In this document: positions 38,640 through 50,794 of the stretch, in pieces
How the letters are laid out: every line of letters starts with the position of its first letter
How positions within the stretch are numbered: position 1 is the stretch's first letter
NCBI GenBank assembly: GCA_003508835.1
Contig: PUFA01000021.1
Span: 10,890,501-10,954,500, forward strand
Direction of reading: 5' to 3'
DNA from: Eonycteris spelaea
Taxonomy: Eukaryota; Chordata; Mammalia; Chiroptera; Pteropodidae
DNA length: 64,000 nt
Notes under the pieces: generated by a model
Database searches by the model: none
The model's input: the letters and a program-made list of their open reading frames with translations, nothing else
Told to the model about the DNA's origin: nothing
Program-made: the position numbers and the translations under genes

Positions 38640-40290
38640 AATATATACTGCTGATAGAAATCAAGGAATAATTAAATAAATGGAGAGTATATACCATATT
38701 CATGAATTGGAAGATTGACCTTGTTGAAATGTCAGTTCTCCCCAAAATAATATATAGATTTCAATCCAATGCCAATTTAAATTTCAGTAGCTTTTTTAAA
38801 AATAGAAATTGGCAAGCTGTTTCTAAAATTTACAAGAAAATACAAACAAATCAAGAATTCTAAGTCACTTGTGAAAAAGATGACCATGGCTCTATGTCTT
38901 TTACTACTTAATTTCAACATTTTCTATAAACGTACATTAATCAAGATAATGTGCCACTGACAAAGTATAAACAAATAGTTAATGAAACAAGAAGAGTGTC
39001 CTAAAAATAGTATATATGGTCAATTGATTTTTGACAAATTCACCAAAAGAATTTGACAGGAAAATAAAACTTTACAACAAATGCACATCTATATGGGAAA
39101 ATAATCCACTCCCATCCCTACCTACTCAAACACAGACAACAACTCTAGATAGGGGTTAAACCTAAATTTAGAAACTAAAGACACAAAGCAATTAGAAGAA
39201 AACATTCACAATCTGGGTAGGTAAAGATTTTATAGACAAGACACAGGTATCACTCATTATAAAAAAAATTGGTAGTTTTAACTTATGATAATTAAGAATG
39301 TCCTTCAAAAAATACAGTAAGTAAAATAGCAAGCCTCAGAACTGGATTATCTGTAGATATGGATATAGATAGATACCAATGTAGAGGTATATCTCAAAGA
39401 ATTTATGTCCAAATTTGTAAAAATTTACAATATTAATTATAAAAAATTAAACAAAATGGGCAAATGAGATCACAGAGGAATATATACACATAACCAATAT
39501 AGATATGGAAGAAGTGTTTAGCATCTTTTGTCATTAAAGTTTTGTAAATTAAAATCACAATGTAATTCTACCGTACTCCCAAATAAATGACTAAAATCAG
39601 AAAGATTATCAGCTTTAGCAGATGAAATTACAGCCATCAGAGTTCTCACAGTTTGATAAAATGTTACAACTACACTGGAAAATCAGTATGACTGTTTCTC
39701 ATAGTTAAAAACACACCTATCTTGTGATAGAAACATTCAACTGGTTAAGTATTTATTCAGAAAAAAGCAAACATATATCCACACAAATACTGGTGTATAA
39801 ATATTAGAGCAGCTTTACAAATAACAGTCCCTAAACAGGAAACAAATCAAATGCCTGTCAACAGGGAAATAAATAAATTATGATATATTCATAATGGAAT
39901 GCTATATTTATAAATAACAAGAAATAAACTACTGTTACTGAGAATACAGATGAATCTAAACATTTTATATTATTCAAAAGCATCTCAAAGTGTATATATA
40001 TTGTGCGCTCCAATGCATATATATTTTGTGATTCCATTTATATGGAATTTTAGAAGTTCAAAAAGTTATGGTGAAATAAATCACAATATTGTTACCTATG
40101 AGGGGTGAAGAGTGGAGGGATTGACTGTAAAGGAGAATCTGTCTGAGGCTGTGGAAATGCCCTAGAACTTGATAGGAATGTGGTTACACAGGGAGTATAC
40201 AATTGTAAAACCCCCTGCAATGTAAAGAGATCTGCACATTTCAGTAGTTGTCAATATTATCCATTAAAATATCACTCAAGTAGAATAAAA
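38640..40290 (+). mobile_element. L1 ORF2 3' part with 3' UTR
   Basis: A clear succession of old L1 ORF2 segments runs from TCATGAATTGGAAGATTGAC through GACAAATTCACCAAAAGAAT to CTATATTTATAAATAACAAG. The 3' UTR follows (TATGAGGGGTGAAGAGTGGA). Many frameshifts. It is antisense to the gene. Confidence 0.75.
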
Positions 40291-40634
40291 CATTCATGCC
40301 TTCTTGAGAGGGTATTATGTATTATCATATAGTCAATTGTGAGCCTCAACTAAGTTTTACATGAAATAAGTTATAGATAAGAGAGTGAGTTTAATTAATG
40401 TATTTTAACAATGACTCAATTGCAATTTTTTTCTACATGTCTTTTATATAGGTGCTAGAAGATTTTATAATTATATATAAAATTTATTTCCAGTTTTTCA
40501 TTTGTATGCTCTTTTCTAATAGTTTCAAAAATGTAATTTTCTCTAAGCTCCCTGAAGATATACCAAGTAATGACTCCTATTAATTTAGCATATATTTTAG
40601 CCATATTTATGATAACGATAGGCGCTGACATTTT

Positions 40635-40790
40635 TTTCATCACCATGTACCAGATACTTCATTTAATCCTCACTGAAATCCTTTGTTACAGATAAGAATA
40701 TATGTGATAGTTTTGTTCAATAACTTGACCAAATTATAACTGCTGGTAATGAACAAAAATAGAATTTAAATATAGCTTGTCTTACTTCTT
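40635..40790 (-). mobile_element. MIR SINE fragment
   Basis: TACCAGATACTTCATTTAAT, CCTCACTGAAATCC and TTACAGATAAG follow the reversed MIR order. Confidence 0.55.
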
Positions 40791-41984
40791 ATTCTTAAAT
40801 ATCATATATCACTGACAACTAAGGTAATATAAGGACTTTATAGATAATAATAATTAGATAATAATAATTAGGCTTTATGAACATAAAACTAAAAATGGAA
40901 ACATTGTATATAATAAAAGCAAAAATGCCAGAACAGTAAACACTTATTTTTTTTAAAAAATCTCTAAAATGTGTTCAGATTCATATATAAGAACTAAGGC
41001 AAAAGCAGAAGATATTCCTTTTACCCTTTGTTTGGCAAGCGACATATGTGACTGTGTTCACCCATTATAGGTGTCGTGTTTTGTAACCTTAATTTATTTC
41101 AGAGTATTTTATCTTACTTAAAAGAGAACTGCATGGTGTTGCTTATGATTTAAAGAAAGCATTCTGCAGTTCTCTAGATAATAGATGAAAGGAGTAAATA
41201 CAAAAAACTATTTAGGATGCTACTTTATGTATATTCCAGGTGGAGGTGATGGCTGTTCGGACAGTGGTTAGAGTGACGGAAACAGTATAAAGTGGTTGGT
41301 TGCCTTATGGATATTTTTAAAGGTATATTTTATATAAGTTTCTGATAAATTAGATGTGGAGTTTGAGAGAATGAGAGGAGTCAAATATGACATGAGCTAT
41401 TGGAAGACTATAGCCACCATTACTGTGATGGATAAGATTTCCGGAGAAGCAAATTTATAGAGATATTGAATTTTGAGGAAAAGATTTACTTGGAACATTT
41501 TGAGTTGGACACCTCCAAGAGAAGATATTAAGGTGCCTCATATGCAATAGGATTGACTAAGCAGACATCTGCAGATTAAAATGTGACAGTTCTCTCTATG
41601 TAGATGTTATAGAAATCCATTAGACTTAGTGAAAGTACTTGGACAATTACTCCAGACAGGTATGAGGTCTGAAAACCGGGATACCATACAATTCAATGAT
41701 GAGAGAGATGGAGAGAAATTAAGAAGTACATGAGATGGGAGAACCAGTGGGGGATAAAAAGAATCTAGAAAATGTTGTGTTTTTAAGCCAAAGAAAGAAC
41801 CTGTTTCTTGAAGGAATTGTCAATTGTGCCAAATGTTGCTGCTTTGTTGAGCAAATGGTGGAATGAAAAGTATATGTTAGATTGTGCAATATGAAGGACA
41901 AAAGTAATTTTGGCAAAGCGATGAAAACAAGAGTTTCTTTAGTGTGTGTTTTAAAGAGCATGAGAATAAGTGCAGACTGTGAAT

Positions 41985-42204
41985 ATAGTGATGTATCGCA
42001 TGACGACAATTCAGGAAACAAGGAGCCACGTATACAATGGTAGTAATGCCAGAAGATTATTACGGAGCTGAAAGTTTCTATTGTCTAGTGACATCTTAGC
42101 TCTCCTAACATCTTAGCACAATGCATTACACAAACACCATTGTGTTATAATCACCTACAGTATTTGGTACAGTAACATGCTTTCCAGGTTCATAGCCTTA
42201 GAGC
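41985..42204 (+). mobile_element. DNA transposon with terminal inverted repeats, left part
   Basis: It begins near AGTGATGTATCGCATGAC, an inverted match to the right end of the element at 42960-42980. It then runs through GTGTTATAATCACCTACAGT to a point where the solo LTR interrupts it. It looks like a non-autonomous element; the family name is uncertain. Confidence 0.55.
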
Positions 42205-42826
42205 TTTAAGGGAACAGAATTTTTCACCCCAAAATATGTCTATTTGACATAAGGATTATTTTTAAATGGTTAATTTAAATTAAAAAAAGGCAGAGAAGGC
42301 AGAGCTTTAAAAACCAGTAGATGTTAACCCTTTGTGAAAGACATTATATTTGTAAGGGAAACCTCTGTAAGAGTGTGTCTGGGAAAGGCAGAAGGTGATA
42401 ACATTATTTCTAGACACCCTTACCAGTGCAGAAGACAACCGCCAAAACCTGCATGACAATCTTACCCTCCTATACTGTGCTCTACCTGGTGACCTCTCAC
42501 AGCTGATTCCCCTCCTATATTGTGCTCTACCTGGTGACCTCTCACAGCTGATTCCCCTCCTATACTGTGCTCTACCTGGTGACCTCTCACAGCTGATTCC
42601 CCTCAGCCCCAACATTTTTTTGTCTTTCAGCTGAAAATGGTATTTTAGGTGGTGGCTGTAGCCATTTTGGTGAGTTATTCATTTTTCCTAGGTCTCTCTC
42701 CTGTATACGGGAGGTGTATATGTTATTGAACTTCTGTTTGTTTTTCTCTTATTAATCTTTTATTACAGGATGTCTCAGTCCAGAACCCAGAAGAGTTAAG
42801 GACAAATTATTTCCCCCCCCCTTACA
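42205..42826 (+). mobile_element. Solo endogenous-retrovirus LTR (ERV1-like), non-coding
   Basis: A compact block of about 620 bases, unlike its flanks, ends in TTACA. No retroviral genes lie beside it, so it is a solo LTR. The left end should begin TG but is mutated. Flanking GAGC (42201-42204) and GAGA (42827-42830) may be a decayed 4-bp target duplication. It contains three 45-bp tandem units. It is inserted into a DNA transposon. The family is recognised by general look only. Confidence 0.6.
42466..42604. repeat. Three tandem copies of a 45-bp unit
   Basis: The units begin at about 42471, 42516 and 42561 and differ at only one or two bases. Because 45 is a multiple of 3, both strands stay open, giving repeats such as LLYCALPGDLSQLIP on plus. 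This is a by-product of the array. The array lies inside the solo LTR. Confidence 0.95.
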
Positions 42827-42980
42827 GAGAAACAGGCTATATCATATAGCCTAGGTGTGTAGTAAGCTATACCATCCAAATTTGTGTAAGTGCACTCTAT
42901 GATGCTCACATAACGACAAAATCGCCTATCGACACATTTCTTAGGATATATCCTCATCATTAAGCTGTGCATGACTGTAT
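42827..42980 (+). mobile_element. DNA transposon with terminal inverted repeats, right part
   Basis: It resumes after the LTR with a 9-bp palindrome (42834-42852) and CTAGGTGTGTAGTAAGCTAT, and ends near GCATGACTGTA. Removing the LTR joins the two halves without obvious loss. Confidence 0.55.
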
Positions 42981-45638
42981 CGGTAACCCTTTTGAGGTGT
43001 TTTTAGAAAAAGGAAATAGAATAATAGAGTTGTATCAGGAGGGAAACACTAGATCAAGGTAAGTTTTCAGTGTTTGTTTGCTTGAGTTAATTTTATTTTC
43101 AGATAGACATAAAACTTATTTATGAGGATGGGAAATGCTATATCACACAGGGGAAAATAAAGATATAGGAAAGAGGAAAACTAATTGACAGTGCAATGTT
43201 TCAGAGGGAACAAGGAAAGGCAGGATGCAGGGCATAGGGAGATGGTTATAAACATGATGTGGAGAATATATTCACAACAACTTGAAGGAAGCTAGATTTA
43301 TGGCGACTGATGTCCAGAGTACTATTTAGGTTGGTAGGTATGATGGCAGGAATCTATGGAAACCCTTTTCTGGTTGTTCTTAATTTATAAGTCATTAGAG
43401 AAGCAAGATTATCTGATGCATGTAAGGCTATTATAGGAAGAGATATCAAAAAATTGAGAAGAAAGGAAAATTATAAAATAAATATCTAATAGTCATAGAT
43501 ATATAACTGCTTTAACTATTCAATTTTTTTTTTCTTTTGAATGAATTCATTTGTTTTAATTTTTCTAGAATCTGATAGAGGTAGGCACAGGGCAATTAGT
43601 GAGCCCTCAAATGTTTTGCCACATTATGTCATCAACAACAGAATAATACAATGTAGCAGATATTGCATTTGCCTCACCAAACTCCTCCCATATGTAGAAC
43701 TCAAGTGGTTTAAATGGAATTGACTGTAAATGAAAATAAAATATGGGCCTTAATTGTCCTGAGTCAATATGGAGAACCTATATCTCTCGCCACAATAATC
43801 CAATTATGGATATATTTCACATATTAAATACAAATTTTAAAGAAAGTAAATGGAGATTAGTTAAAAAGGGACCTAATTGGAGCAACGTTTTTAATGGTTA
43901 TTTAAAATGACAATTTATTTCACTCTGGATGTGAAAGAACATGTTCCAAATTTAAGGGGGCATTCATCTTGGTAATATATTATGAATTAACCTAGAACTG
44001 TTGTTTGTTACTAGCAACACTAAAGCAAATGATGAAATTTTAAAAAATGCAGAAAAGAAAAAATTCATAGATAAATGGAAATAGAGACCTGATCAAAATA
44101 AGTCCAAAGCCTAATTTACCTATGAACATTACATGTACATAGGCCAAAAAGTTTCTTGGAAAATTTAGAACAATTTGAATTTTTGAATATTATCTAGTAA
44201 TCTGTTACATGACAATAGGTAACTAATGCACTGACTCATACATATATAAAGGGATATGCCAGAAAAGTGTTTCATTTTAATACTTTTGTTCATTGGTTAA
44301 AGCAATACCAATTTATTTGTATGCTATTCCTTATGTTTGTCATGGAAAAAGTGCCAATTAGGATGCTTTTGCCTGCTAATATAAACATATTTGTGGAAGA
44401 CAAATTTCATATATCAAAATAAGCCATCGACAACAAAACAAAATACTGTACAGAAACTAAAGGAATTTAAAACCACTCACTCTTCAGTAATAGGATTTTG
44501 TATCATTAGACACAGCTGCTAACAAAAATTAGTTTCGAGTTAAAAAGGCAACAACAAATGAGTTCATAAAATCTAAATTCATTTTCCAACAGCTGAAGTT
44601 AATTATTGAACCAAATTTGAAATTCGTGGATTCTAATTTTTGAATACGTCTGTATAAGGATTGAGAAGAAAAGATTTAATAAATAAAGAACATGGAAACA
44701 TCACTGTTTGGACTGAGTTATATATAATCTGTATGGAGAAAACATGAAACAGAGAGCTAAGGCAAATATTCATATCGATGCAATGAGATGCAGTTGTTTA
44801 ATATGTGAGCTCTTGTGACAGTAGAATCTTTTAGACTCATAAGATGAATAAGTAAAGTAGCTTCTCCTGACTTTGGCTCCCTTGAAACTCTAACTGGCAT
44901 GCAAGCCATGATGCAATCTCATTGTGCTGTAATGGTACAATCTTACTGCGCTGGATCTATTAGCTGGACTACATCCTCAAGTTTAGTGCACACACCAGGA
45001 AGAAATAAGATATTTTAGGAAAAATGGAAAATACATAGTGTGGTGACCACAGAATTGTGAAGTGAGTGATAAATTTGTTGGGCAATTATGGTGTTTGGAG
45101 AAATAAGGGGCAAAGCGTATTTATGTATTTAACAAAGTTTTATTAACCATGTTCAATGTGTCAGGAAAATTACCAAGTATTTGGAAATACTATGATAACC
45201 AAAGATAAAATAGATCTGATTTCCAGACCTGATATTTTCACAATCTAATGGAGCTAAATTATATCATAATAAAATGCAAGAGGTATTATTTTTAAGACTA
45301 ATAAGTGATACATGATATATGTAAGGTATATGTGAATTTACAGAACAGATGGAAAGGAGCTGTAAAATTTGAATGAAAATTTGAGAAAGATTTCACAGAT
45401 GTTGTGAGATTTGAAATAGTACTTAAAAGGAAATAGCTGTTTGTAAAGCAGAACAAAATGAGCGATGAAAGAATTACAAAATTATTGAAGCAACGTGGCC
45501 TGTTTGAGGATCTGTGACTAAATGGTGATATACATTTTTCAGAAGGTAAAGCTGAGAACAGAAAGGACCAAATCTTACAAAGAAAAGCCATAAAAGTCCT
45601 TTGTGGAGTTCGTTTCTTTGGCACTTGGGACATTGTGC

Positions 45639-45640
45639 AA

Positions 45641-45681
<41 letters not shown>

Positions 45682-45712
45682 CACGTGCACATGTCCACGT
45701 GCATGTGTGCTT
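45639..45712. repeat. (GT)n(GC)n microsatellite
   Basis: About 18 GT units are followed by GCGCGCGCACGTGCAC. The tract is long and strictly alternating in purine and pyrimidine. It creates spurious poly-histidine/threonine open frames on the minus strand. Confidence 0.95.
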
Positions 45713-45809
45713 GTACATGCGCATAAAATCGATACTAAATACTGCTATGACATAAAGCACATTGTGATTAGAAACAACATTTTTAAATTTAATTTACCCT
45801 AGAGTCACA

Positions 45810-45925
45810 CAATTTGTGGTTCTTAAACTTTGCTGTGCATGAGAATCACCTAGAGGGCTCGATAAAACCTAGAACACTGGGTTGCAACCTGTTTCTAGTT
45901 TGAGGGTGCCAAGATAATTGGTCAA
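45810..45925 (+). mobile_element. MER5A-like hAT DNA transposon fragment
   Basis: The motif GTGCATGAGAATCACCTAGA, followed by a GGGCTCG...AAAAC stretch, is typical of the MER5A left end. The fragment stops before a plus-oriented L1 tail. Confidence 0.7.
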
Positions 45926-46017
45926 ACATTATTCTGTGCATTTCTGTGAGGGGGTTTTGAATAAGATTAATCTTTACTGATAAATTGAATAGAGCAGATT
46001 ATTCTCTGTAATGTGAA

Positions 46018-47046
46018 TGAGCAAAGAAATCATGCAAATGGCAAATAAGCATATGAAAAGATGTTCCACATACATACCAATAGGGAAATACAAGTTAACA
46101 ACAAAATACCACTATATACCTATCAGAGTGGCCCCTCTGTCATCAACAACACTGACAACACCAAATGCTGACATGCGTGTGGAGCAGCATGAACTCTCAT
46201 TCATTGCTGGTGGGAATAAAAAATGGCACCACCACTTTGCAAGACTGTTTGTCAGGTTTTTACAAAACTAAACAAACCCTTCCCATATGATCCAGCAATT
46301 GTACCCTTGGGCACAAAAGATTGAAAACTTCTTTTCACACAAAATCCTATATGTGGATGTTTACTGCAGCTTTATTCATCACTGTCAAAACTCAGAAGCT
46401 GGTAAGATGTCCTTCAGGAAGTAAATGAATAAATAAACTGTGGTACATTCAGGCAAAGAGATAGAATTGAGTGCTAAAAATAATTGCATTCTCAGGCCAT
46501 GGAAAGACAAGGGAACTGAGCTCTCAAGGCATAAAAAAACAAAAACAAACAAACAAACAAACAAAAACATGGAGAAACTTAAATGCATGTGACTAAGTGA
46601 AAGAAGCCAGTCTGAAAGGTGACATACTATGTGTTTCCAATTATATGATCTTCTGGAAAAGGCAAAACTATGGAACCAATAAAAAGGTCATTGGCTTCAA
46701 GGGCTTAGGGTAGAGAGAGGTAAATAGGCAGAACATAGGGGATTTTCAGCACAGTGAAAATACTCTGCATGGTGCTATGATGATGAATATATGTCGTTAT
46801 ATATTATCCAAACTCAATGAATGCTAAGAGTTAACACTAAGTTAAACTATAGACTTTGGGTGACTATGATGGTCCATGTAGATTTATGTTATAACAACTG
46901 TATTCTACTGGTGGGAGGTGCTGGTAGTAGAGGACACGAAGCACATGTAGGTGCAGAGGGTGTGTGGGAAATCTCTGTATCTTCCTCTCAATTGTGCTGT
47001 GAACCTAAAACTGCTCTAACATATAAAGCCTTTTTTTAAAAAAAAT
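46018..47046 (+). mobile_element. L1 3' end with poly(A)
   Basis: Late ORF2 (the GCAAATAAGCATATGAAAAG and ATGATCCAGCAATTGTACCC stretches) is followed by a 3' UTR and an A-rich tail at about 47033-47046. A (CAAA)n expansion at 46534-46568 interrupts it. It is antisense to the gene. Confidence 0.8.
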
Positions 47047-48164
47047 ATGGTCTGAAAAAAAGTTATCAACTGCATTTCCACAAGAGACTATACTAGAAAA
47101 GACAGATAATGTGATTGATGTTGAGGTTAACACTTAACATACAAATGTACATGGAAGAACCCCAACAATATTTAATGGGCACTTAGGTCAACTAATTAGT
47201 GCATGAATGTATACTTTCCTAAACGCAGTCTCAAAATATAGCTGTGAAAGCTTAACTAGAGCTCATTCTTCCAATATACTTGTTTATGATTAGAATTAAA
47301 TTACATTTTATTATTGCTCATTGAGGTGTCTCTATGATTTTTTTATTACTATCTATAAAATTCAGAATATTACAATTTACTATGCTCTTTTACTTAGTAA
47401 TATGTATTAACTCATTTCTTAGATGAAGTTCTAACAAATAGTAAAAAAAAACCTTGGTAGTATATATTTAAGGCATTCTTTTAATAAAACTGGGCATTTC
47501 CTTCAGTAATGATTACACATAACATAGTTTTCATGCTGTACATGAACTCACATGTAATCATAAATCAGTTTCTAATTAGTACCAATATTATGTAGACTGA
47601 GGAGAGATTTAGAACAATCTAAAGTATAGTTTCTGATCAAAACACCTCTAGAGTTGAACTTGAAGTTATTTTAAAATAACTTGCTAAGTTTCAAATATCA
47701 TTCTCTTCAGGGATTCTTCCCTTCTATATTCTATACATAGAGTCTGTTCCAAAAGAATGACACAATCTTTTCTGGCTGTTTTTAATGTCCTCATCAATTC
47801 ATCTTGGATATATTAATCCATCAAGTCCTTTACCTTTTTCAACTAATTTTCAATGAGCCCTTACCATTTGACACCATTAAACTGTCCTCAGGTGACAAAG
47901 AACATGCAATTCTACACCTATTCTGATTATCCTGAAAATAAAAATTAACCAGAATGATCACAAATGAACCCACTCATGTATTCTTTCTAAAACTCACTAA
48001 AAGTAATTAGTGAATGCTTATTTTCAAAGAGAATATTATGTAGAAAAAATTATCTAAATGAAAGCCACTTGAGCTAATATTGCAGATGCAAAAACATGGA
48101 AAAATCAAGTAGAACAGAAAAGACTAAAGCTGTAATTATTGATTTGTTTAAAAGTACATTATAA

Positions 48165-48670
48165 AAGTGCATAAACCACAATGAGCCATCACCCCACACT
48201 GACTAGAATGATTGTAATAAAAAAGATATATAGTAATAAATGTTAGTAACAACACAGAGAAATTGAACTCTCATATACTCCCATTGGGAATGTAAAATGT
48301 GTCCATTTTGGAAAACAGCCTGGAAGTTGAGTTCATCATATGAACTCAAATAGTTTCCATATCTCACTCCTAGATATACACCCGAGAGAATTAAGACATG
48401 CCTATGCAAAAACGTTCACATTAACGGTCATAGCAACATTTTTCATATTAGGCAAAATGTGGAAACAACCCAAGTGTCTATTAAGTGATAAATGGATAAA
48501 TAAAATGTGGTTTAGCAATACAATGGGATTTCTTTTTAGCATAAGAAGGAATGAAGTAATGACACATACTACAATGTGGATGAACTTTGAAGACATTATG
48601 CTAAGAGAAATAAGCCAGTCACAAAAGACCACATATTAAATGATTCTTTTATATGGCATACCAATAATGG
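48165..48670 (+). mobile_element. L1 3' end fragment
   Basis: A typical late ORF2/3' UTR series: CTCATATACTCCCATTGGGA, GTGGAAACAACCCAAGTGTC and AGAGAAATAAGCCAGTCACA. It ends about 300 bases short of the intact cadherin exon that starts at 48961. It is antisense to the gene. Confidence 0.8.
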
Positions 48671-48674
48671 CAAA

Positions 48675-48790
48675 TCCAATGTTATAGACTGAATGTTTAA
48701 GTCCCCCAAAATTCATGTTAAAACTGATGTTCCATAGCGTCAATTCTCTACCATAATGCCAGGATTATAGTAAAGAGGTATGTGATTTAT
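48675..48790 (+). mobile_element. MaLR (MLT1-like) LTR fragment
   Basis: It begins TGTTATAGACTGAATGTTT followed by a CCCCCAAAATTCATGTT stretch, as MLT1-type LTRs do, then decays. Non-coding and old. Confidence 0.45.
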
Positions 48791-48960
48791 TCACTGCATC
48801 TGACACCAAGAAAAATTGTATCTAATACATTCTGCGCACTCTGCTAGATCCTAGCATCAAAAATAAAAATGGTGAGAACCTTACTCATGAGAAAATTTCA
48901 ATATAAATCTTCATGTACCAGTGACATCTTTTTCTATAAAACATAAAGTAAATAGTTTAC

Positions 48961-49097
48961 CATTTTCTGAAGCAGCAACTGTGATATTGTGCCATGGAGT
49001 CTCTTCTCTATCAAGAACCTGTGTTGTCTTAATAGTTCCAGTATTGGCATCAATATTGAAAAATCTGTCATCTTCAGCATTGTAGTCGATAAAGTAT
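48961..49097 (-). CDS. CDH19: Cadherin exon: EC4 core, intact
   Basis: This is the one exon of the six with no lesion. It is exactly 137 nt, the standard length for this exon in type II cadherins. It starts with the last base of the split arginine codon after TTCTCTAG and ends with one base before gtaaac (phase 1). The translation reads YFIDYNAEDDRFFNIDANTG then TIKTTQVLDREETPWHNITV and AASEN. This contains the cadherin signature 'F-I-D-x-x-T-G' and the calcium-coordinating LDREE motif of EC4. It sits alone between two long introns, about 11.5 kb upstream and 17 kb downstream. Its preservation beside damaged neighbours suggests that any loss of function is recent, or that the neighbours' gaps are artefacts. 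Confidence 0.93.
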
Positions 49098-49637
49098 CTA
49101 GAGAAGAAAATAGATAAATCATCTTTTCACATGACCTTATAATAAAGAAAATAAAACTGAATCAAGAGAAGTATTTTATTTACATATTAAATGTATATAT
49201 TTAATATCTACATTTGACTCTTAAGATTTGCCAAATTTATATTTGCACAGAACTGACATCCATTAAATTTATCTCAGTCTTTAATGCTATGCTTAGTTCA
49301 ATTACTAATTAAAAAAAATAACTTTACCAAATTTTATGACTAAAATAGTAGACAGTAGAAACACAGTGATTAATAAGAAAGAAATAATTTTTAAAAATTA
49401 CCTCTGGGAAGTCTATAGTACATTAGAAGAAAAAATAAACGTAATGAAATTGCTTATTGCTATAAGAAAAAAAAATATAGGATAGTAAGAGATATTGAAG
49501 AATAATTTACCTTACAGTTTCATTATAGCTGAGGTTTTAAGATAAATATAAAATGAAAAACAAAACATTTCCATTAATTGCCATTGTAGTTCCATCATCT
49601 AAGACACTTTCGTAGTCAAAGAATGAGAAATGAAATA

Positions 49638-50115
49638 AATGGGAGGTGGGTTGCTTCACCGGCCACAAATCGTCTTCCACCTCCGTGCAGGCAGTGTGTG
49701 GGGCAGGGCTCTCTCCTATCAGCTTGGGCGCCCAGCTTACTTTGGTAATACAATGGGGAGAAAGCAGTGGTGTTCTATGCTATGTCTGGGCCTAGGTTTC
49801 ATGAGGCTTTGCGTGTTTCCTCTTATGCTCGGCCACTGCCACATGAAGTTATGCCAGAGCTAATCCACTGGTCCCAGAAAGAAGACAAGAGACACATGGG
49901 CAGAGCTGTCCCAGTTCATGTCCCCAATCTCGAGTAGAGCTAAGTGAGCAGATGCATTATTGAATGCGCTGGAGACAAGCAGGGCCCGCAAACAGAAGGC
50001 AGGCTAGTTCAGATGATGTTCAGCAAAGTCACAGATGCACACGTTGCTGTTATAAATGACTTTTTCTATACCCCTGAGTTTTGGGGTTTTACATTATTCG
50101 ACAATAGTTAATTAA
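49638..50115 (+). mobile_element. LTR-like interspersed repeat, family not assigned
   Basis: A GC-richer block ends in GAGTTTTGGGGTTTTACATT then GACAATAGTTAAT, the type of end seen in several old LTR families. It stands out from its AT-rich surroundings. I see no coding content beyond chance open frames. Confidence 0.4.
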
Positions 50116-50743
50116 CATAAATATGAATAAATATATACTGAACAATCATCATACATTCTAGAAATGTTCCAAGCCATCCTAGAACTATTGAAGGAGAAAA
50201 ATGTTTTTAATTAAGTCTCTAATACTTCTTCCCTTTTCATTAGTCTCAGCTTAAGTAACATGTTATCTGTAGCTGAAGAAAAAAACAAATGTTATATGAA
50301 AAGTGCCAGGGGAAGAATATCTGAATATAGAACACCAAAGTGCAACGATCCAAAGTAAAGAAAAAGCTTGACTTGGTTTGCAAACGAATGTTTGTTTCAA
50401 TGAAGATAGCAGAATGAACTAGGTGGATGGCCAGGGGGTAGGACAACTAAGCCCTGTAGCACATAGTAAAGAGTTTTAACTTTTAAAAATAAGCAATGGG
50501 AACAATTTTAAACAAAGGAAATAATCTATTATGTTCTGGAAAAAATCACAGCAAGTATTTTAAATCTTGGATTGTAGAAATTTAAAAACAATTTAGAAAA
50601 ATGTTGCCATCTTGGACAAAGGTGGAAAAAAGAGGAAGTAGAAACCGAGTGTATAAAATAATGCTATGTATCAGATATGGCCTGTAGAAATTTTTGTTGA
50701 AGTGGAATTAGTAACAAGAGAGAATTATATATGACTCCATTTG

Positions 50744-50744
50744 T

Positions 50745-50792
<48 letters not shown>
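50744..50792. repeat. (GT)n microsatellite
   Basis: About 24 GT units, nearly perfect. Confidence 0.97.

Positions 50793-50794
<2 letters not shown>

Larger units (their letters stand above)
31992..48960 (-). other. CDH19: Intron between the EC4 core exon and the EC4/EC5 boundary exon
   Basis: The longest intron in the window, about 17 kb, phase 1. Several L1 3' ends lie in plus orientation, antisense to the gene (33470-34720, 37870-38390, 38640-40290, 46018-47046, 48165-48670). The interval 41985-42980 holds a DNA transposon split by a solo LTR. A MER5-like piece, a GT/GC microsatellite and an MLT1-like piece lie at 45810-48790. The intervals 32040-33450, 35000-36540 and 43000-45630 are AT-rich and I see nothing certain in them. 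Confidence 0.8.

Noticed and set aside
41222..41700. GA-rich block resembling an old interspersed repeat, with similar wording at about 51000-51310
   Set aside because: I could not tie it to a family or set limits, so I did not list it as an element.
42307..42634. Overlapping repetitive open frames on both strands
   Set aside because: They come from a 45-bp tandem unit in a non-coding LTR. Period 45 keeps every frame open if one unit lacks stops.
45298..45760. Three minus-strand frames with His/Thr runs
   Set aside because: They are translations of the GT microsatellite.
46017..46271. Open frame inside an L1 tail
   Set aside because: It is a remnant of decayed L1 ORF2 and not a gene.
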